NCBI GenBank assembly: GCA_021807105.1
Contig: JAKAPL010000019.1
Span: 1-58,774, forward strand
Direction of reading: 5' to 3'
Length of the DNA stretch: 58,774 nt
Origin: Myxococcales bacterium
Lineage (GTDB): Bacteria > Myxococcota > Myxococcia > Myxococcales > JAKAPL01
Below are positions 7,172-16,397 of this stretch, piece after piece. A program made the position numbers and the translations under genes. The notes under the pieces are model-generated. The model did not search any database, had not been told where the DNA came from, and saw only the letters and a program-made list of their open reading frames with translations. Each line of letters starts with the position of its first letter. Position 1 is the stretch's first letter.

Positions 7172-9898
7172 TCAGCGGCCGGGCTCGAACCGGACCGTCG
7201 CGATCGCGCCGTAGGTCGCAGGAGAGAGCACCAGCGTCGGGCCGGAGGTGCCGGCGGGCGCGAGGTCGCGCTCGACGGCGTCCGTGCGCATCATCGTCCT
7301 GCCCTGGAGCTGCGCGCCCAGGTCGACGGTCAGCGGACCGGGCAGCAGCAGCGCCCGCAGGATCGTCCCCTCGCCACGGTCCGCCGGCTTGACGGCCGAG
7401 ACGATTCCGTCGCCCTGGCTCCCGGCCAGCGAGGTCTCGGAAGGAAGCGGCGCGGCAGGCGTCGAGGCCGGCGTGCCGAGGTCCCAGATCAACGGCCGAT
7501 CGAACGCCTGGGCCTGCCGCGCCGCATCCGCCGGGCTGACGGCGCTCGTCACGTACCACTCGAATCGGTGCGCCGCGGGATCGCTCCCGACCCCGCCGAG
7601 GAAGTCGCACTGCTCTTGCTGCGCGTTGCGCGCGGCAAGCAGCTCGACCAGGCCGTTGCCGTCGAAGTGGGCGCCGGTCGACTGACGGAGGAGGACCGCC
7701 CACGGGCCGTCCGAGACCCAGGCGACCGCGGGCCAGAACGTCGGCGTCCAGATCGCCTGGGGCGTTCGGGTCACGAACCCTCCCGGCTGCGAGGTGCGCA
7801 GCTCGGCGCCCGCGCCCGAGGCGAAGTCGAAGCTCACGGTCCGGGTCGTCGCCGGGTCGGCGGCCATCGTGACCGCGAGCCGCAGACCCCGGTCGCCCGC
7901 ATCCAGGCGCGCCTCGCGCGTCGCCGTCGGGGTGACGAAGGCGACGGTCGCGGAGAGCCCGGACTGGTCGAGCACCTCGACGGCGTCCGCCCCGAGCCCT
8001 TCCTGCCGCGGCGTGAACGAGCAGCCGGGCATCTCGTGGCCGAGCCGCCAGAGGCCGCCCTGGTCGGAGTACGTCGTCACCCCGAACGACGGTCCGGCGA
8101 GCGCCTCGACGCCGTCGATGGCGAGCGAGGTGAGGGCGAAGCTCCCGTCGAGATCCCATTGGGCCCGCACGTGCTCGTTCGTGAGGACCACGCGACGAAC
8201 GGCGGCGCCGGTCGCCGGCCGCCCGGAGTCGTCGAGGAGCAGCAGGCCGACCACGTTCGGAGTCGGGGGCGCGCCCGCGACGAGGTCCACCGTTCGCCAG
8301 CCCCAAGGCGGCAGGTTCGAGAGCGCCACCCGGACGCGCGTCCCGTTCGAACGGCCCAGCACCTCGACCGGCACCGGAGCGCCGCCCACCCTGGCGGCGA
8401 GCCCGGATGGCACGCCCGCGGGCAGCGTCACGTCCACGGTGTCGCTGACCGGATAATCCGCGGGGTTGAAGACGACGACTCGCGCCGCGTCGCCCGCGGC
8501 GGCGGGGATCCGCCCTGCGACCGCGCGCGTGACCGCGGCGAGGAGCTGGTCGCCGGCGGCCTGCGCGTCGCCGAGGAGCGGGCGTTGGTCGTCCGCGGCC
8601 ACCTCGTCGTTGGCGGTTCCGGTGATGAAATCGTGGTGGTCGGCGAACGTGAGCCGCTCCAGCGCCGGCGCAGCCGCGGAAACGAGCGCCGCCCCGGCGG
8701 GGCCGAGGGCCGTCGCGTAGCTCTCCGCCTCGAAGAACGGCCGGGCCGCGTCCCGGGTCGCCCGCTTGATGTCGGGCCGCGATCCGTAGAACCCCATGAA
8801 GTACGGGGTGAGGTCCTGCGCGACCACGGGCAGCGCGGCCCGGTGCGCCGCCACGAGCTGCGCATAGTCGTCGAACGGCGCGGCGACGGCCCAGGCGCCG
8901 GTCTCCGGATAACGGTTCTGGTCGTAGTCGGCGATGTCGGCGAGGAGGTCGGGCTTCGGGTGCTGGAAGTCGCAGCCCACCGCGACGAAGATGTACGGCG
9001 TCGCGGCGGTCGGGCCGTAGTCCGCGAGGTAGCCATCGATGTTCTCCTCCACGAACCCGGGCGAATCGTCGAAGGTCCCCAGGTGGCCGCCAGGAACGGG
9101 GAGGTCGTTCGCGTAGTCGATGGTATCCCCCTCGCAGTAGAGCAACCCGTCGAGCCAGTGGGCGAGCACCTCGCCGCCGCCCGCCCCCCGCCAGACGAAA
9201 TCCGCGCTCCCCGCCTGGCGCAAGAGCGCGGCGGTCGAGCCTTCGGGCGGCTGCGGTCCCAAAGGGGGATCGCTGTAGACTTGGAGGATGGTCGGCGCGC
9301 CGTCGATCCGGGCGAAGGCGACGCTGTCGAAGCCCGCGGCGGCGAGGATGTCCGGGAAGGTCGCGGAGTGGCCGAAGGAGTCGGGGACATAGGCGGAGTG
9401 CGGCCGGATCCCGAGCATATCCTCGGAGAAGCGCGTACCGTACAGGTAGTCGCGCAGCAGCAGCTCGGTCTCGGGCAGCACGTCATCCGGGCTCGTCATG
9501 CCGCCGCCCACGATGTGCAGCGCGCCCCGCCCCGCGGCCGCGCGCAGCGGCGCCAGCTCCTCAGGGTGGAGCTGCACATGGTACTTCAGGTAGCCCATCT
9601 CCGTCACGGTGTAGAAGGCGTCCGGTTGCGTCTCGAGGATCTGACGCGCCTCGACGAAGATGTCGTGCACCCACGACTGGTAGTAGCCGTCGAACGTCTT
9701 CTGCCAGTCGATGTCCAGGTGCGAGGCCTGGCCGAAGATCAGGACCTTCCTCGCGTCCGGAGGAATACCGAGCGCGGAGCGGAGCCGGGCCTCCGCCGTC
9801 GGCGGCGGCCCCGCGCCGGCCGCGCCCGCGTCCACGGGCGTTTCATGATGCGAGCAGGCGGCGAGCGTGACGAGGACGGCGAGGGACGTGATCCGCAT
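7172..9898 (-). CDS. GH38-family alpha-mannosidase-like lipoprotein
   Basis: This is a secreted lipoprotein: MRITSLAVLVTLAACSH gives a lipobox with Cys15. The catalytic region has SHLDIDW (H60-x-D62, the metal-binding pair of GH38), then PDSFGHS with Asp173 at the nucleophile position, and HHDFITGT near residue 420, a hallmark of GH38. A long beta-rich C-terminal half follows, as in GH38 enzymes. The likely role is hydrolysis of alpha-mannosides or a related sugar at the cell surface or in the periplasm; the exact substrate cannot be told. ATG 9898 is chosen over a TTG three codons upstream. It sits between the acyl-CoA dehydrogenase and waaA on the same strand, which is an unexpected place for a secreted glycosidase. 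Confidence 0.85.
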   Translation of the reverse strand: MRITSLAVLVTLAACSHHETPVDAGAAGAGPPPTAEARLRSALGIPPDARKVLIFGQASHLDIDWQKTFDGYYQSWVHDIFVEARQILETQPDAFYTVTEMGYLKYHVQLHPEELAPLRAAAGRGALHIVGGGMTSPDDVLPETELLLRDYLYGTRFSEDMLGIRPHSAYVPDSFGHSATFPDILAAAGFDSVAFARIDGAPTILQVYSDPPLGPQPPEGSTAALLRQAGSADFVWRGAGGGEVLAHWLDGLLYCEGDTIDYANDLPVPGGHLGTFDDSPGFVEENIDGYLADYGPTAATPYIFVAVGCDFQHPKPDLLADIADYDQNRYPETGAWAVAAPFDDYAQLVAAHRAALPVVAQDLTPYFMGFYGSRPDIKRATRDAARPFFEAESYATALGPAGAALVSAAAPALERLTFADHHDFITGTANDEVAADDQRPLLGDAQAAGDQLLAAVTRAVAGRIPAAAGDAARVVVFNPADYPVSDTVDVTLPAGVPSGLAARVGGAPVPVEVLGRSNGTRVRVALSNLPPWGWRTVDLVAGAPPTPNVVGLLLLDDSGRPATGAAVRRVVLTNEHVRAQWDLDGSFALTSLAIDGVEALAGPSFGVTTYSDQGGLWRLGHEMPGCSFTPRQEGLGADAVEVLDQSGLSATVAFVTPTATREARLDAGDRGLRLAVTMAADPATTRTVSFDFASGAGAELRTSQPGGFVTRTPQAIWTPTFWPAVAWVSDGPWAVLLRQSTGAHFDGNGLVELLAARNAQQEQCDFLGGVGSDPAAHRFEWYVTSAVSPADAARQAQAFDRPLIWDLGTPASTPAAPLPSETSLAGSQGDGIVSAVKPADRGEGTILRALLLPGPLTVDLGAQLQGRTMMRTDAVERDLAPAGTSGPTLVLSPATYGAIATVRFEPGR

Positions 9899-9946
9899 GA
9901 CAGCCAAGCAGGCTACGCCATGCCATCGGCCGCCGTCCAGACGGGC

Positions 9947-11086
9947 TCAGAGAAGTCTTCGCGCGATGACGAGCTGCTGAATCTCGCTCGTCCCCTCGAT
10001 GATCGTGGTCAGCCGCGCGTCACGCCAGTAGCGCTCCACCGGGAACTCACGGGTGTAGCCGTAGGCGCCGTGGATCTGGAGCGCCTCGTCGCAGACCCAC
10101 TTCGCGGTCTCGGTGGCGAAGAGCTTGGCCATGGCCGCGGGCAGCGCCGCGTTCTCGCCTCGATCCTTCACGCGGGCGGCATCGTAGACGAGGAGCTTCG
10201 CCGCCCGCAGGCGCGTCGCCATCTGCGCGAGCTTCATCTGGATCGCCTCGAAGTCGCCGATCCGCTGCCCGAATTGCCGCCGCTCGCGGGCGTAGGCGAC
10301 CGCGGCGTCGAAGGCCGCCCCCGCGACCCCGAGCGCCCGGGCCGCGACGACCATCCTCCCCCCGTTGAGCGAGTTCACCAGCATCTTGAGGCCATCCCCC
10401 GCCGGGCCGATCCGGTTCTCTTCGGGCACGCGGCAGCCGGACAGGCGCAAGGAGACGCAATCGGAGCTGCGGTTACCGAGCTTCGGGACCTTCGGACCGA
10501 CCGAGAAGCCCGACGCCTCCCGCGGGACGACGAAGAGCGACAACCCCTCCTCGCCCTCACCGCCGCGCGCGGCCACCAGCGCGTGGGTGCAGATCCCGCC
10601 GTTGGTGATGAAGCTCTTCTCCCCTTCCAGGACGTAGTCGCCCGCCTCGCGGACGGCCCGCGTCTGCATGGCCGCGAGGTCGGAGCCGACGTTCGGCTCG
10701 GTCGCCGCGAAGCAGAAGATCGACCGCCCGCGGATCGCGTCCGGCAGGAACCGCCGCCGCTGCTCCTCGTTCCCGTACGCGAGGACGGCCGACGTGCCGA
10801 TGGAGCAGTGGGCGACGATCGACCCGGCGATGCCGCTCGCCGCCCGCCCCAGCTCCTCGGCGAGCAGGCAGAAGGAGAGGGTGTCCGCCCCCGCCCCGCC
10901 GTACGTCTCGGGGAAGGTCGGGCAGAGGAAGCCCGCGTCGCCGAAGATCGGGAAGAGCTCGACGGGGAAGGTCTCGGCCGCCTCGGCCGCGGCGACGCGC
11001 GGGGTGACCTCCCGCGCGACGAGCTTCGCGATGGCCGTCCGGAAGAGGCGTTGCTCCTCGGTCAGCTCGATCTCCGGCGCGGGCAC
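9947..11086 (-). CDS. Acyl-CoA dehydrogenase
   Basis: This is an FAD-dependent alpha,beta-dehydrogenase of acyl-CoA thioesters. Typical family features in order are the helical N domain (LTEEQRLFRTAIAKLV), FCFAATEPNVGSD and GEKSFITNGG in the beta domain, and the C-terminal helical domain with ARERRQFGQ and QIHGAYGYTREFPVERYWRDAR. IIEGTSEIQQ carries the catalytic base Glu (about residue 364). At 379 residues it is full length. Start is GTG 11086, one base after the stop of the FadL-type porin, so transport and oxidation of a fatty acid or other hydrophobic acid are linked. Chain-length preference cannot be read from the sequence. Confidence 0.93.
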   Translation of the reverse strand: MPAPEIELTEEQRLFRTAIAKLVAREVTPRVAAAEAAETFPVELFPIFGDAGFLCPTFPETYGGAGADTLSFCLLAEELGRAASGIAGSIVAHCSIGTSAVLAYGNEEQRRRFLPDAIRGRSIFCFAATEPNVGSDLAAMQTRAVREAGDYVLEGEKSFITNGGICTHALVAARGGEGEEGLSLFVVPREASGFSVGPKVPKLGNRSSDCVSLRLSGCRVPEENRIGPAGDGLKMLVNSLNGGRMVVAARALGVAGAAFDAAVAYARERRQFGQRIGDFEAIQMKLAQMATRLRAAKLLVYDAARVKDRGENAALPAAMAKLFATETAKWVCDEALQIHGAYGYTREFPVERYWRDARLTTIIEGTSEIQQLVIARRLL

Positions 11087-11087
11087 G

Positions 11088-12422
11088 TCAGAAATCGTAA
11101 CGGACGGCCACGGGTATGTCGACGGTCGTGCCCGACGACTGGTAGGCGAGGACGCCGTTCACGTTGTCCTGCCCGTATGTCCGCGTCCCCAGGAGCCCGA
11201 CCTGTACGGCCGCCTCCACGGTGAGGCGCCGGGCGATCTTCAACGGATCAGGGAAGCCGTACGCGAGGCCGAACGAGAAGACGTTCGCGTCCGAGTCGAG
11301 GTAGAGCTGGTTGGGCTCCTTCGCGTGGGGCGCGGCCGGGGCGGAGGGGAGCATGGTCGGCCGGAAGAAGTAGCCACCCCGGACGGCGAGCGAGTCGAGC
11401 GGTTTCCACTCGACGCCCAGGCGTGGGGTCCAGGTGTCGACGAAGTTGGTCGCCGCGGTCTGGGGGTTGATCGTCCCGTTGTACAGCGTGGAGAGCACGG
11501 AGGGGAGGGTCACGCCGATGGACGCGATCGGCGGCGGCGCCTCCGACCACTCGTCGTACTCGACGTCCGCGGCGACGAGCAGCCTGCCCCCGAGGAGCGT
11601 CTTGCCAAGTCCGACGGTGAACTCGTCGGGGGAGAAGTGGTAGGTCCCGTTCACGTCGACCGAGAGGTCGCCGAGGCTCTGATCCATCAAGACATTGATG
11701 GGGAGCGTGTAGTTGCCGGAGGCCTCGCCGCGCCAGCAGCCGAGGAGCCGGAATCCCCAGAAGGGCCCGACGACCGCCCCGACGATCGGGGCGATGGTCA
11801 CGGGGTCGGTCGTCGCGAGGTCGCTCGTCTTGATGTAGCTCGGCGTCCCCTGCACGCCGTTGCCCGAGGCCTCGCCCAGGTGGGCGGTGAAGTCCGCCGA
11901 CCCGCCCGTGTTTCCCAGGATCTGCGCGCTCGCTCCGATCGACAGCCAGTCGAAGGGCTGGACGCCCACTCCAGCCGCGAGCTGAAACTGCGACGGCGCA
12001 TCTTCGAAGCGGTAGTACGTCGCGGCCCCGTCGTCGAGCATGCGGGCGAGCACGAGGCCGGTCTGCGGCACGTAGATGCCGAAGCCCATGGTCACCCGGT
12101 CGTGGAAGATGCCGCCGAGCGGCGCCGCGGCCCCCAGGGTGAAGCCCTCGACGTCGGTGAGCGGGTGGACCGCCGGACTCCCGGAGTACGGCGTCCCGAC
12201 CGCCGCGTCGTGCAGGAGCGGCTGCTCGTACGTGTAGCCGAGACCCAAGCTGCCGCCGTGCAGGAGCGCCGGGTTGTAGTAGACAGCGGTGAAGTCGCCG
12301 TCCGCCGCCGCCTGGACATTGCCCATCGCGGTCGCCCGGGGGTTGAACCCGAGGAGGTCCCACTCCTGGGCGAAGGCCGCGGCGGGCAGGACGAGGATCA
12401 GGATGGCGAGCAGTCGTGACAT
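11088..12422 (-). CDS. FadL/OmpP1-family outer-membrane transporter
   Basis: A beta-barrel protein for uptake of long-chain fatty acids or other hydrophobic compounds across the outer membrane. The signal peptide is MSRLLAILILVLPAAAFAQ. NPRATAMGNVQAAADGDFTAVYYNPAL follows in blocks matching the FadL N-terminal hatch. The rest alternates short beta strands and ends in a Phe (VRYDF), as outer-membrane barrels do. The start at ATG 12422 has GAGAGGGGTG upstream; a longer in-frame extension to 12713 lacks sense and is rejected. It is 444 residues long and leads the run porin, acyl-CoA dehydrogenase, GH38, waaA, lpxK. Confidence 0.88.
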   Translation of the reverse strand: MSRLLAILILVLPAAAFAQEWDLLGFNPRATAMGNVQAAADGDFTAVYYNPALLHGGSLGLGYTYEQPLLHDAAVGTPYSGSPAVHPLTDVEGFTLGAAAPLGGIFHDRVTMGFGIYVPQTGLVLARMLDDGAATYYRFEDAPSQFQLAAGVGVQPFDWLSIGASAQILGNTGGSADFTAHLGEASGNGVQGTPSYIKTSDLATTDPVTIAPIVGAVVGPFWGFRLLGCWRGEASGNYTLPINVLMDQSLGDLSVDVNGTYHFSPDEFTVGLGKTLLGGRLLVAADVEYDEWSEAPPPIASIGVTLPSVLSTLYNGTINPQTAATNFVDTWTPRLGVEWKPLDSLAVRGGYFFRPTMLPSAPAAPHAKEPNQLYLDSDANVFSFGLAYGFPDPLKIARRLTVEAAVQVGLLGTRTYGQDNVNGVLAYQSSGTTVDIPVAVRYDF

Positions 12423-12758
12423 GAGCGGCACCCCTCTCGGCTGGGAAAGGACCGGGCAACTAAAGACCGCGGCGCGCGCGATTGTCAACGCGGTCCGGGT
12501 GGAACCGACCCAACTTTTCGACCCCCAACCCCGCGTCGTTGCGGAAATCCGCTCCCGATGCCCCATGGTCTGGAACGAACGAAGGAGACCGTACACCGCG
12601 TCTGGAATCGGGGCCTCGGGAGCGGGAACGGGAACCGGTCCAGGAATCGAGCGGCCGCCTCGGGAAAATGGGGTAGCTCCTCTGCCCGGGCCGCCTTGTA
12701 GTCCGGCGCGCACCGTTCTAAGAAAGGCGCTTCACCCGAACGAGTGGGAAGGGTTCCG
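12423..12758. other. Divergent intergenic region
   Basis: This separates the minus-strand FadL run from the plus-strand POT gene and should carry both promoters. It contains AACGGGAACCGG-type short repeats near 12610-12640. I cannot assign -35/-10 boxes with confidence. Confidence 0.4.
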
Positions 12759-14198
12759 ATGGGCGCGATCGCACGGCTGAAGGAGCACCCCAGGGGCTTC
12801 TGGTTCGTCTTCTTCGGCGAGCTGGCTGAACGCGCGTCGTACTACGGCATGCGCACGGTCCTCGCCGTCTACATCGTGGACCGGCTCCGCTACTCGCCCG
12901 CCAACGCCTCGACGATCGGCGAGATCTTCATGGCGGCCTGCTACCTGTTCTGCCTGCCGGGCGGCTGGATCGCCGATCGGTTCCTCGGCCGCTACAAGAC
13001 GATCGTCTACTTCTTCTTCCCATACGTCTTTGGCCAGGTGCTCCTCGGCAGCATCCAGACGAGCGTGGCGATGTACGTCGCCTTGTTCCTGCTCGCGGTC
13101 GGGTCCGGGACGATCAAGCCCTCGTGCTCCCCGCTGATGGGGATGATCTACGAGAAGCAGAAGAAGGATCACCTCTTGGCCGAGGCGTTCAGCTACTACT
13201 ACGCGGCCATCAACATCGGCTCCGCGATCACGACCCTCGCCGTCCCCGCGCTGCGCAATTACCTAGCGCCGCCGCCGGCCGCCGAGCCCGTCGCCAAGGG
13301 CTTCGCCGACCCGGCCCAGTTCGCCGCGGCCCACCAGGCGTGGGCGGCGTCGGTCGCCGTCTGGAAGGCCGCGCTGCCGCACGCCTATCTCGTCACCTTC
13401 CTGCTCCCGGCGGCGTTGATGACGGTCGCGCTCGGGATCTTCGCCCTCGGGAAGCGCCACTACGTGGTCGAGACCATCCGGCGGGAGCAGAAGACCGCGG
13501 AGCAGAAAGCGGCCGAGTGGAAGAGCCTGAAGCGCGTCGCGCCGGTCTTCGGCCTGATCGTCTTCTTCTGGTTCGTCTACGACCAGTCCGCGACCACCTG
13601 GATCTTCTTCGCCCGCGACCACATGGACTTGACGCTCCTGCGCTTCGGGGGCTGGAGCTGGTCCATCTCGGCCGAGCAGATCCAGGCCATCAACCCCTTC
13701 GCCATCCTCTTCCTGACGCCCCTCTTCAATTGGCGCTGGGAGCGGGCGCGTAAGAAGGGCGGCGGCGCCGAGATCCCCGACACCCGCCGCATGATGGAGG
13801 GGTTCATCGTCGTGATCGCCTGCATGGCCATCATGGCGATCGCCGGTTACGCGGTCGGCGGCACCGGCAAGGTGACGGCCTGGCTCGAGGTCGTCGCGAC
13901 CCTGGTGATCAGCTACGCCGAGCTGGGTGTCTCGTCCATCGGCCTCAAGTTCGCCTTCCAGCAGGCCGCCCCGGGGACCAAGTCCTTCATCACCTCCGCC
14001 TTCCTCGTGACCGTGTTCCTCGGCGACTTCGGCATCGGCGCGCCCTTCGTCCAGCTCTGGGGCCGCCTCTCCCCGGGGAACTACTTCCTGATTCAGACGG
14101 CCGTCATGGTCACGGTCGCGGTTCTCTTCCGCGTCGTCGCCCGCCGCTTCGAGCAGCAGAGCAACGGCGCCGCGTCGGCCCCCGCCGCCGCGGCGTGA
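12759..14198 (+). CDS. POT/PTR-family proton-coupled oligopeptide transporter
   Basis: A major-facilitator-fold inner-membrane importer of di- and tripeptides or related solutes. The N terminus contains GELAERASYYGMR: the ExxER proton-coupling motif (E21, E24, R25) plus the YYG signature of the family. Twelve or more hydrophobic segments are visible, with a charged cytoplasmic loop in the middle (RREQKTAEQKAAEWKSLKR). The start is ATG 12759, with GGGAAGG just upstream, rather than GTG 12744, which would swallow that site. At 479 residues the length is usual. GH57 follows 45 bases later on the same strand. Confidence 0.9.
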   Translation: MGAIARLKEHPRGFWFVFFGELAERASYYGMRTVLAVYIVDRLRYSPANASTIGEIFMAACYLFCLPGGWIADRFLGRYKTIVYFFFPYVFGQVLLGSIQTSVAMYVALFLLAVGSGTIKPSCSPLMGMIYEKQKKDHLLAEAFSYYYAAINIGSAITTLAVPALRNYLAPPPAAEPVAKGFADPAQFAAAHQAWAASVAVWKAALPHAYLVTFLLPAALMTVALGIFALGKRHYVVETIRREQKTAEQKAAEWKSLKRVAPVFGLIVFFWFVYDQSATTWIFFARDHMDLTLLRFGGWSWSISAEQIQAINPFAILFLTPLFNWRWERARKKGGGAEIPDTRRMMEGFIVVIACMAIMAIAGYAVGGTGKVTAWLEVVATLVISYAELGVSSIGLKFAFQQAAPGTKSFITSAFLVTVFLGDFGIGAPFVQLWGRLSPGNYFLIQTAVMVTVAVLFRVVARRFEQQSNGAASAPAAAA

Positions 14199-14243
14199 GC
14201 GCAGACCCCAGCGGTGCCGGCGTGCCCGTGGTAGGCTCCCGCA

Positions 14244-16379
14244 ATGGCGGTCGAGCTGGCCATCCTCTGGCACATGCACCAGCCCGTCTACCTCGACCCG
14301 GCGACCGGCACGCCCGTGCTCCCGTGGGTCCGCCTGCACGCGGCCCGATCGTATTACGACATGGCGAAGGTCCTCGCGCGCCACGGCGGCGCGCGGGTCC
14401 ACGTGAACTTCGTCCCCGCGCTGCTCGATCAGCTCGACGCGGCCACGACCGGGACGCGAGACCGCTTCCTCGACATGACGGAGCGGCCGGCGGCGGACCT
14501 CTCGGCGGCGGAGCGCGAGTGGATCCTCGCGAACTTCTTCTCGGTCGATCCGGAGACCCAGATCCGCCCGCTGCCACGCTACCGGGAACTGCTCGTGAGG
14601 CGGGGCGAGGACGGCCGTCGCGCGGACGTCTCCCGGGCGGCCCGCACGTTCTCGGCCGGCGAGTTGCGCGACCTCCAGGTCCTCTTCAACCTCGCCTGGA
14701 CGGGCTTCTCGCTGCGCGAGGAGGATCCGGCGCTGCGAGCGCTGCTCGCGAAGGGGCGCGGCTTCACCGAGGCGGACAAGGAGGCGGTCCTCGCCTCCCA
14801 CTCCCGCGCCGTGGCGGCCATCGTTCCGCTCTGGCGCGCCCTCTCGGAGGCCGGACAGGTCGAGCTGACGGCCACGCCGTATTACCACCCGATCCTGCCG
14901 CTGCTCGTCGACAGCGACTGCGCCTCCGAGGCGCTGCCCGGCCATCCGCTGCCCGAGCGCTTTGCTCACCCCGAGGATGCGCGGGAGCAGGTGCGGCGGG
15001 CCCGCGATTCGCACGCGCGCCGCTTCGGCCACGCGCCGTCGGGGATGTGGCCCGCCGAGGGGGCCATCTCGCGAGCCGCCGCCGGGGTGTTCGCCGCGGC
15101 GGGGACGAACTGGATCGCGTCCGACGAAGGCGTGCTCTTCCGGTCGCTGCCCGCGGAGACGCCGCGGTCGGCGCTCTACCACCCGTGGCGGCTCTCGACC
15201 GACGGGGGGGAGATCGACATCGTGTTCCGCGACCGGACCCTCTCCGACCTCGTGGGCTTCGCGTACCAGAAGGCGCCGCCTCGTGAGGCGGTCGCCGATT
15301 TCCTGGCGCGGGTGGCGGCGATCGGCGCCGGCGAGGCGCCGCTCGCCTGCGTCATCCTCGACGGCGAGAACCCGTGGGAGCACTACCCCGAGAGCGGCCG
15401 CGAGTTCCTGGACCGCCTCTACGACGGGATCGAGGCGGGCGAGCGCGGCGTGACCCCGGTCCTGCTCTCGCGCCGGCTCGCCCGGGGCGACGCCCAGCCG
15501 CTTCCCCGGCTCCACGCGGGTTCGTGGATCGAAGCGAGCTTCCGCATCTGGATGGGGCACGCCGAAGATCGGGCGGCATGGAACCTCCTGCGCGGGGTAC
15601 GCGCGAAGTGGGAGGCGGCGCGCGCCGCGGGGCTTCCCGCGGATCGCTTGCAGGAAGCCTATGACCAGATCCTGATCGCCGAGGGCAGCGACTGGTTCTG
15701 GTGGTTCGGCGACGACTTCACGACCGAGAACGCCGCGGAGTTCGACGGCCTCTTCCGCGGGCGCCTCTCGGCGGCCTGCCGGCTCCTCGGCGTGCAGCCG
15801 CCGCAGCAGCTCTCCGCCCCGATCTCCGGGCAGGCGTCGCGCCGGGCGGCAGACGGGGGCAACCCGCGTCCGCCCGAGGCGCTCCTCCATCCGGCGATCG
15901 ATGGCCGGGTGACCGTCTTCGGCGAGTGGACGGGCGCGGGCGAGGCGAGCGGGGTGAGCCCCCTCTCGTCGATGGCCCGGACCGAGCCGTTCATCCGACT
16001 TCGCTGGGGCTTCGACCTCGAGAACCTCTTCCTGCGCATGGACCCTGCTCCGCCAGGCCCGCAGGCCGGCGCCGCGGCCGACGGGATCGAGCTTCTCGTC
16101 GAGGGTCCGCTGGGCAGCCGCACCGTGCGCTTCTCCCTGCGCCGCGGCCCCCCTGGGCCAGAGGTCACCGGATCGCCGGCGGCCGGCGAATCGGCGTTCG
16201 AGGAGATCTTTGAGGCGCGCGTGCCCCTCTCGACCCTGGGCGCGCGGGCCGGGGACACGCTCCACCTCCAGGTTCGGGCCTTCGACGGCGCGATCGAGGT
16301 GCAACGGCTGCCCGCCGGCGGCGCGATCGCGACCGAGGTCCCCGGTCCCGACTTCGAGGGCGTTCACTGGCGGGTGTGA
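14244..16379 (+). CDS. Glycoside hydrolase family 57 (alpha-amylase/amylopullulanase type)
   Basis: The enzyme cleaves or transfers alpha-glucans such as glycogen or starch, probably in the cytoplasm since no signal peptide is seen. The first GH57 motif, WHMHQP, lies at residues 9-14. GMWPAEGAIS near 267-276 carries the likely nucleophile Glu, and DGENPWEHYPESG near 373 carries the likely acid Asp. Their spacing of about 100 residues fits amylopullulanase-like members. A C-terminal beta-rich domain follows after residue 530. It is 711 residues long. The glucan phosphorylase at 38951-40582 could act in the same glycogen pathway, but the two are not linked. Confidence 0.9.
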   Translation: MAVELAILWHMHQPVYLDPATGTPVLPWVRLHAARSYYDMAKVLARHGGARVHVNFVPALLDQLDAATTGTRDRFLDMTERPAADLSAAEREWILANFFSVDPETQIRPLPRYRELLVRRGEDGRRADVSRAARTFSAGELRDLQVLFNLAWTGFSLREEDPALRALLAKGRGFTEADKEAVLASHSRAVAAIVPLWRALSEAGQVELTATPYYHPILPLLVDSDCASEALPGHPLPERFAHPEDAREQVRRARDSHARRFGHAPSGMWPAEGAISRAAAGVFAAAGTNWIASDEGVLFRSLPAETPRSALYHPWRLSTDGGEIDIVFRDRTLSDLVGFAYQKAPPREAVADFLARVAAIGAGEAPLACVILDGENPWEHYPESGREFLDRLYDGIEAGERGVTPVLLSRRLARGDAQPLPRLHAGSWIEASFRIWMGHAEDRAAWNLLRGVRAKWEAARAAGLPADRLQEAYDQILIAEGSDWFWWFGDDFTTENAAEFDGLFRGRLSAACRLLGVQPPQQLSAPISGQASRRAADGGNPRPPEALLHPAIDGRVTVFGEWTGAGEASGVSPLSSMARTEPFIRLRWGFDLENLFLRMDPAPPGPQAGAAADGIELLVEGPLGSRTVRFSLRRGPPGPEVTGSPAAGESAFEEIFEARVPLSTLGARAGDTLHLQVRAFDGAIEVQRLPAGGAIATEVPGPDFEGVHWRV

Positions 16380-16397
16380 ACGCGCTACGTTGACGCC

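Noticed and set aside
4725-8306. A minus-strand open frame of 1193 codons
   Set aside because: It is a frame shadow of lpxK, waaA and GH38, with Arg/Gly/Ala-rich composition and no domains.
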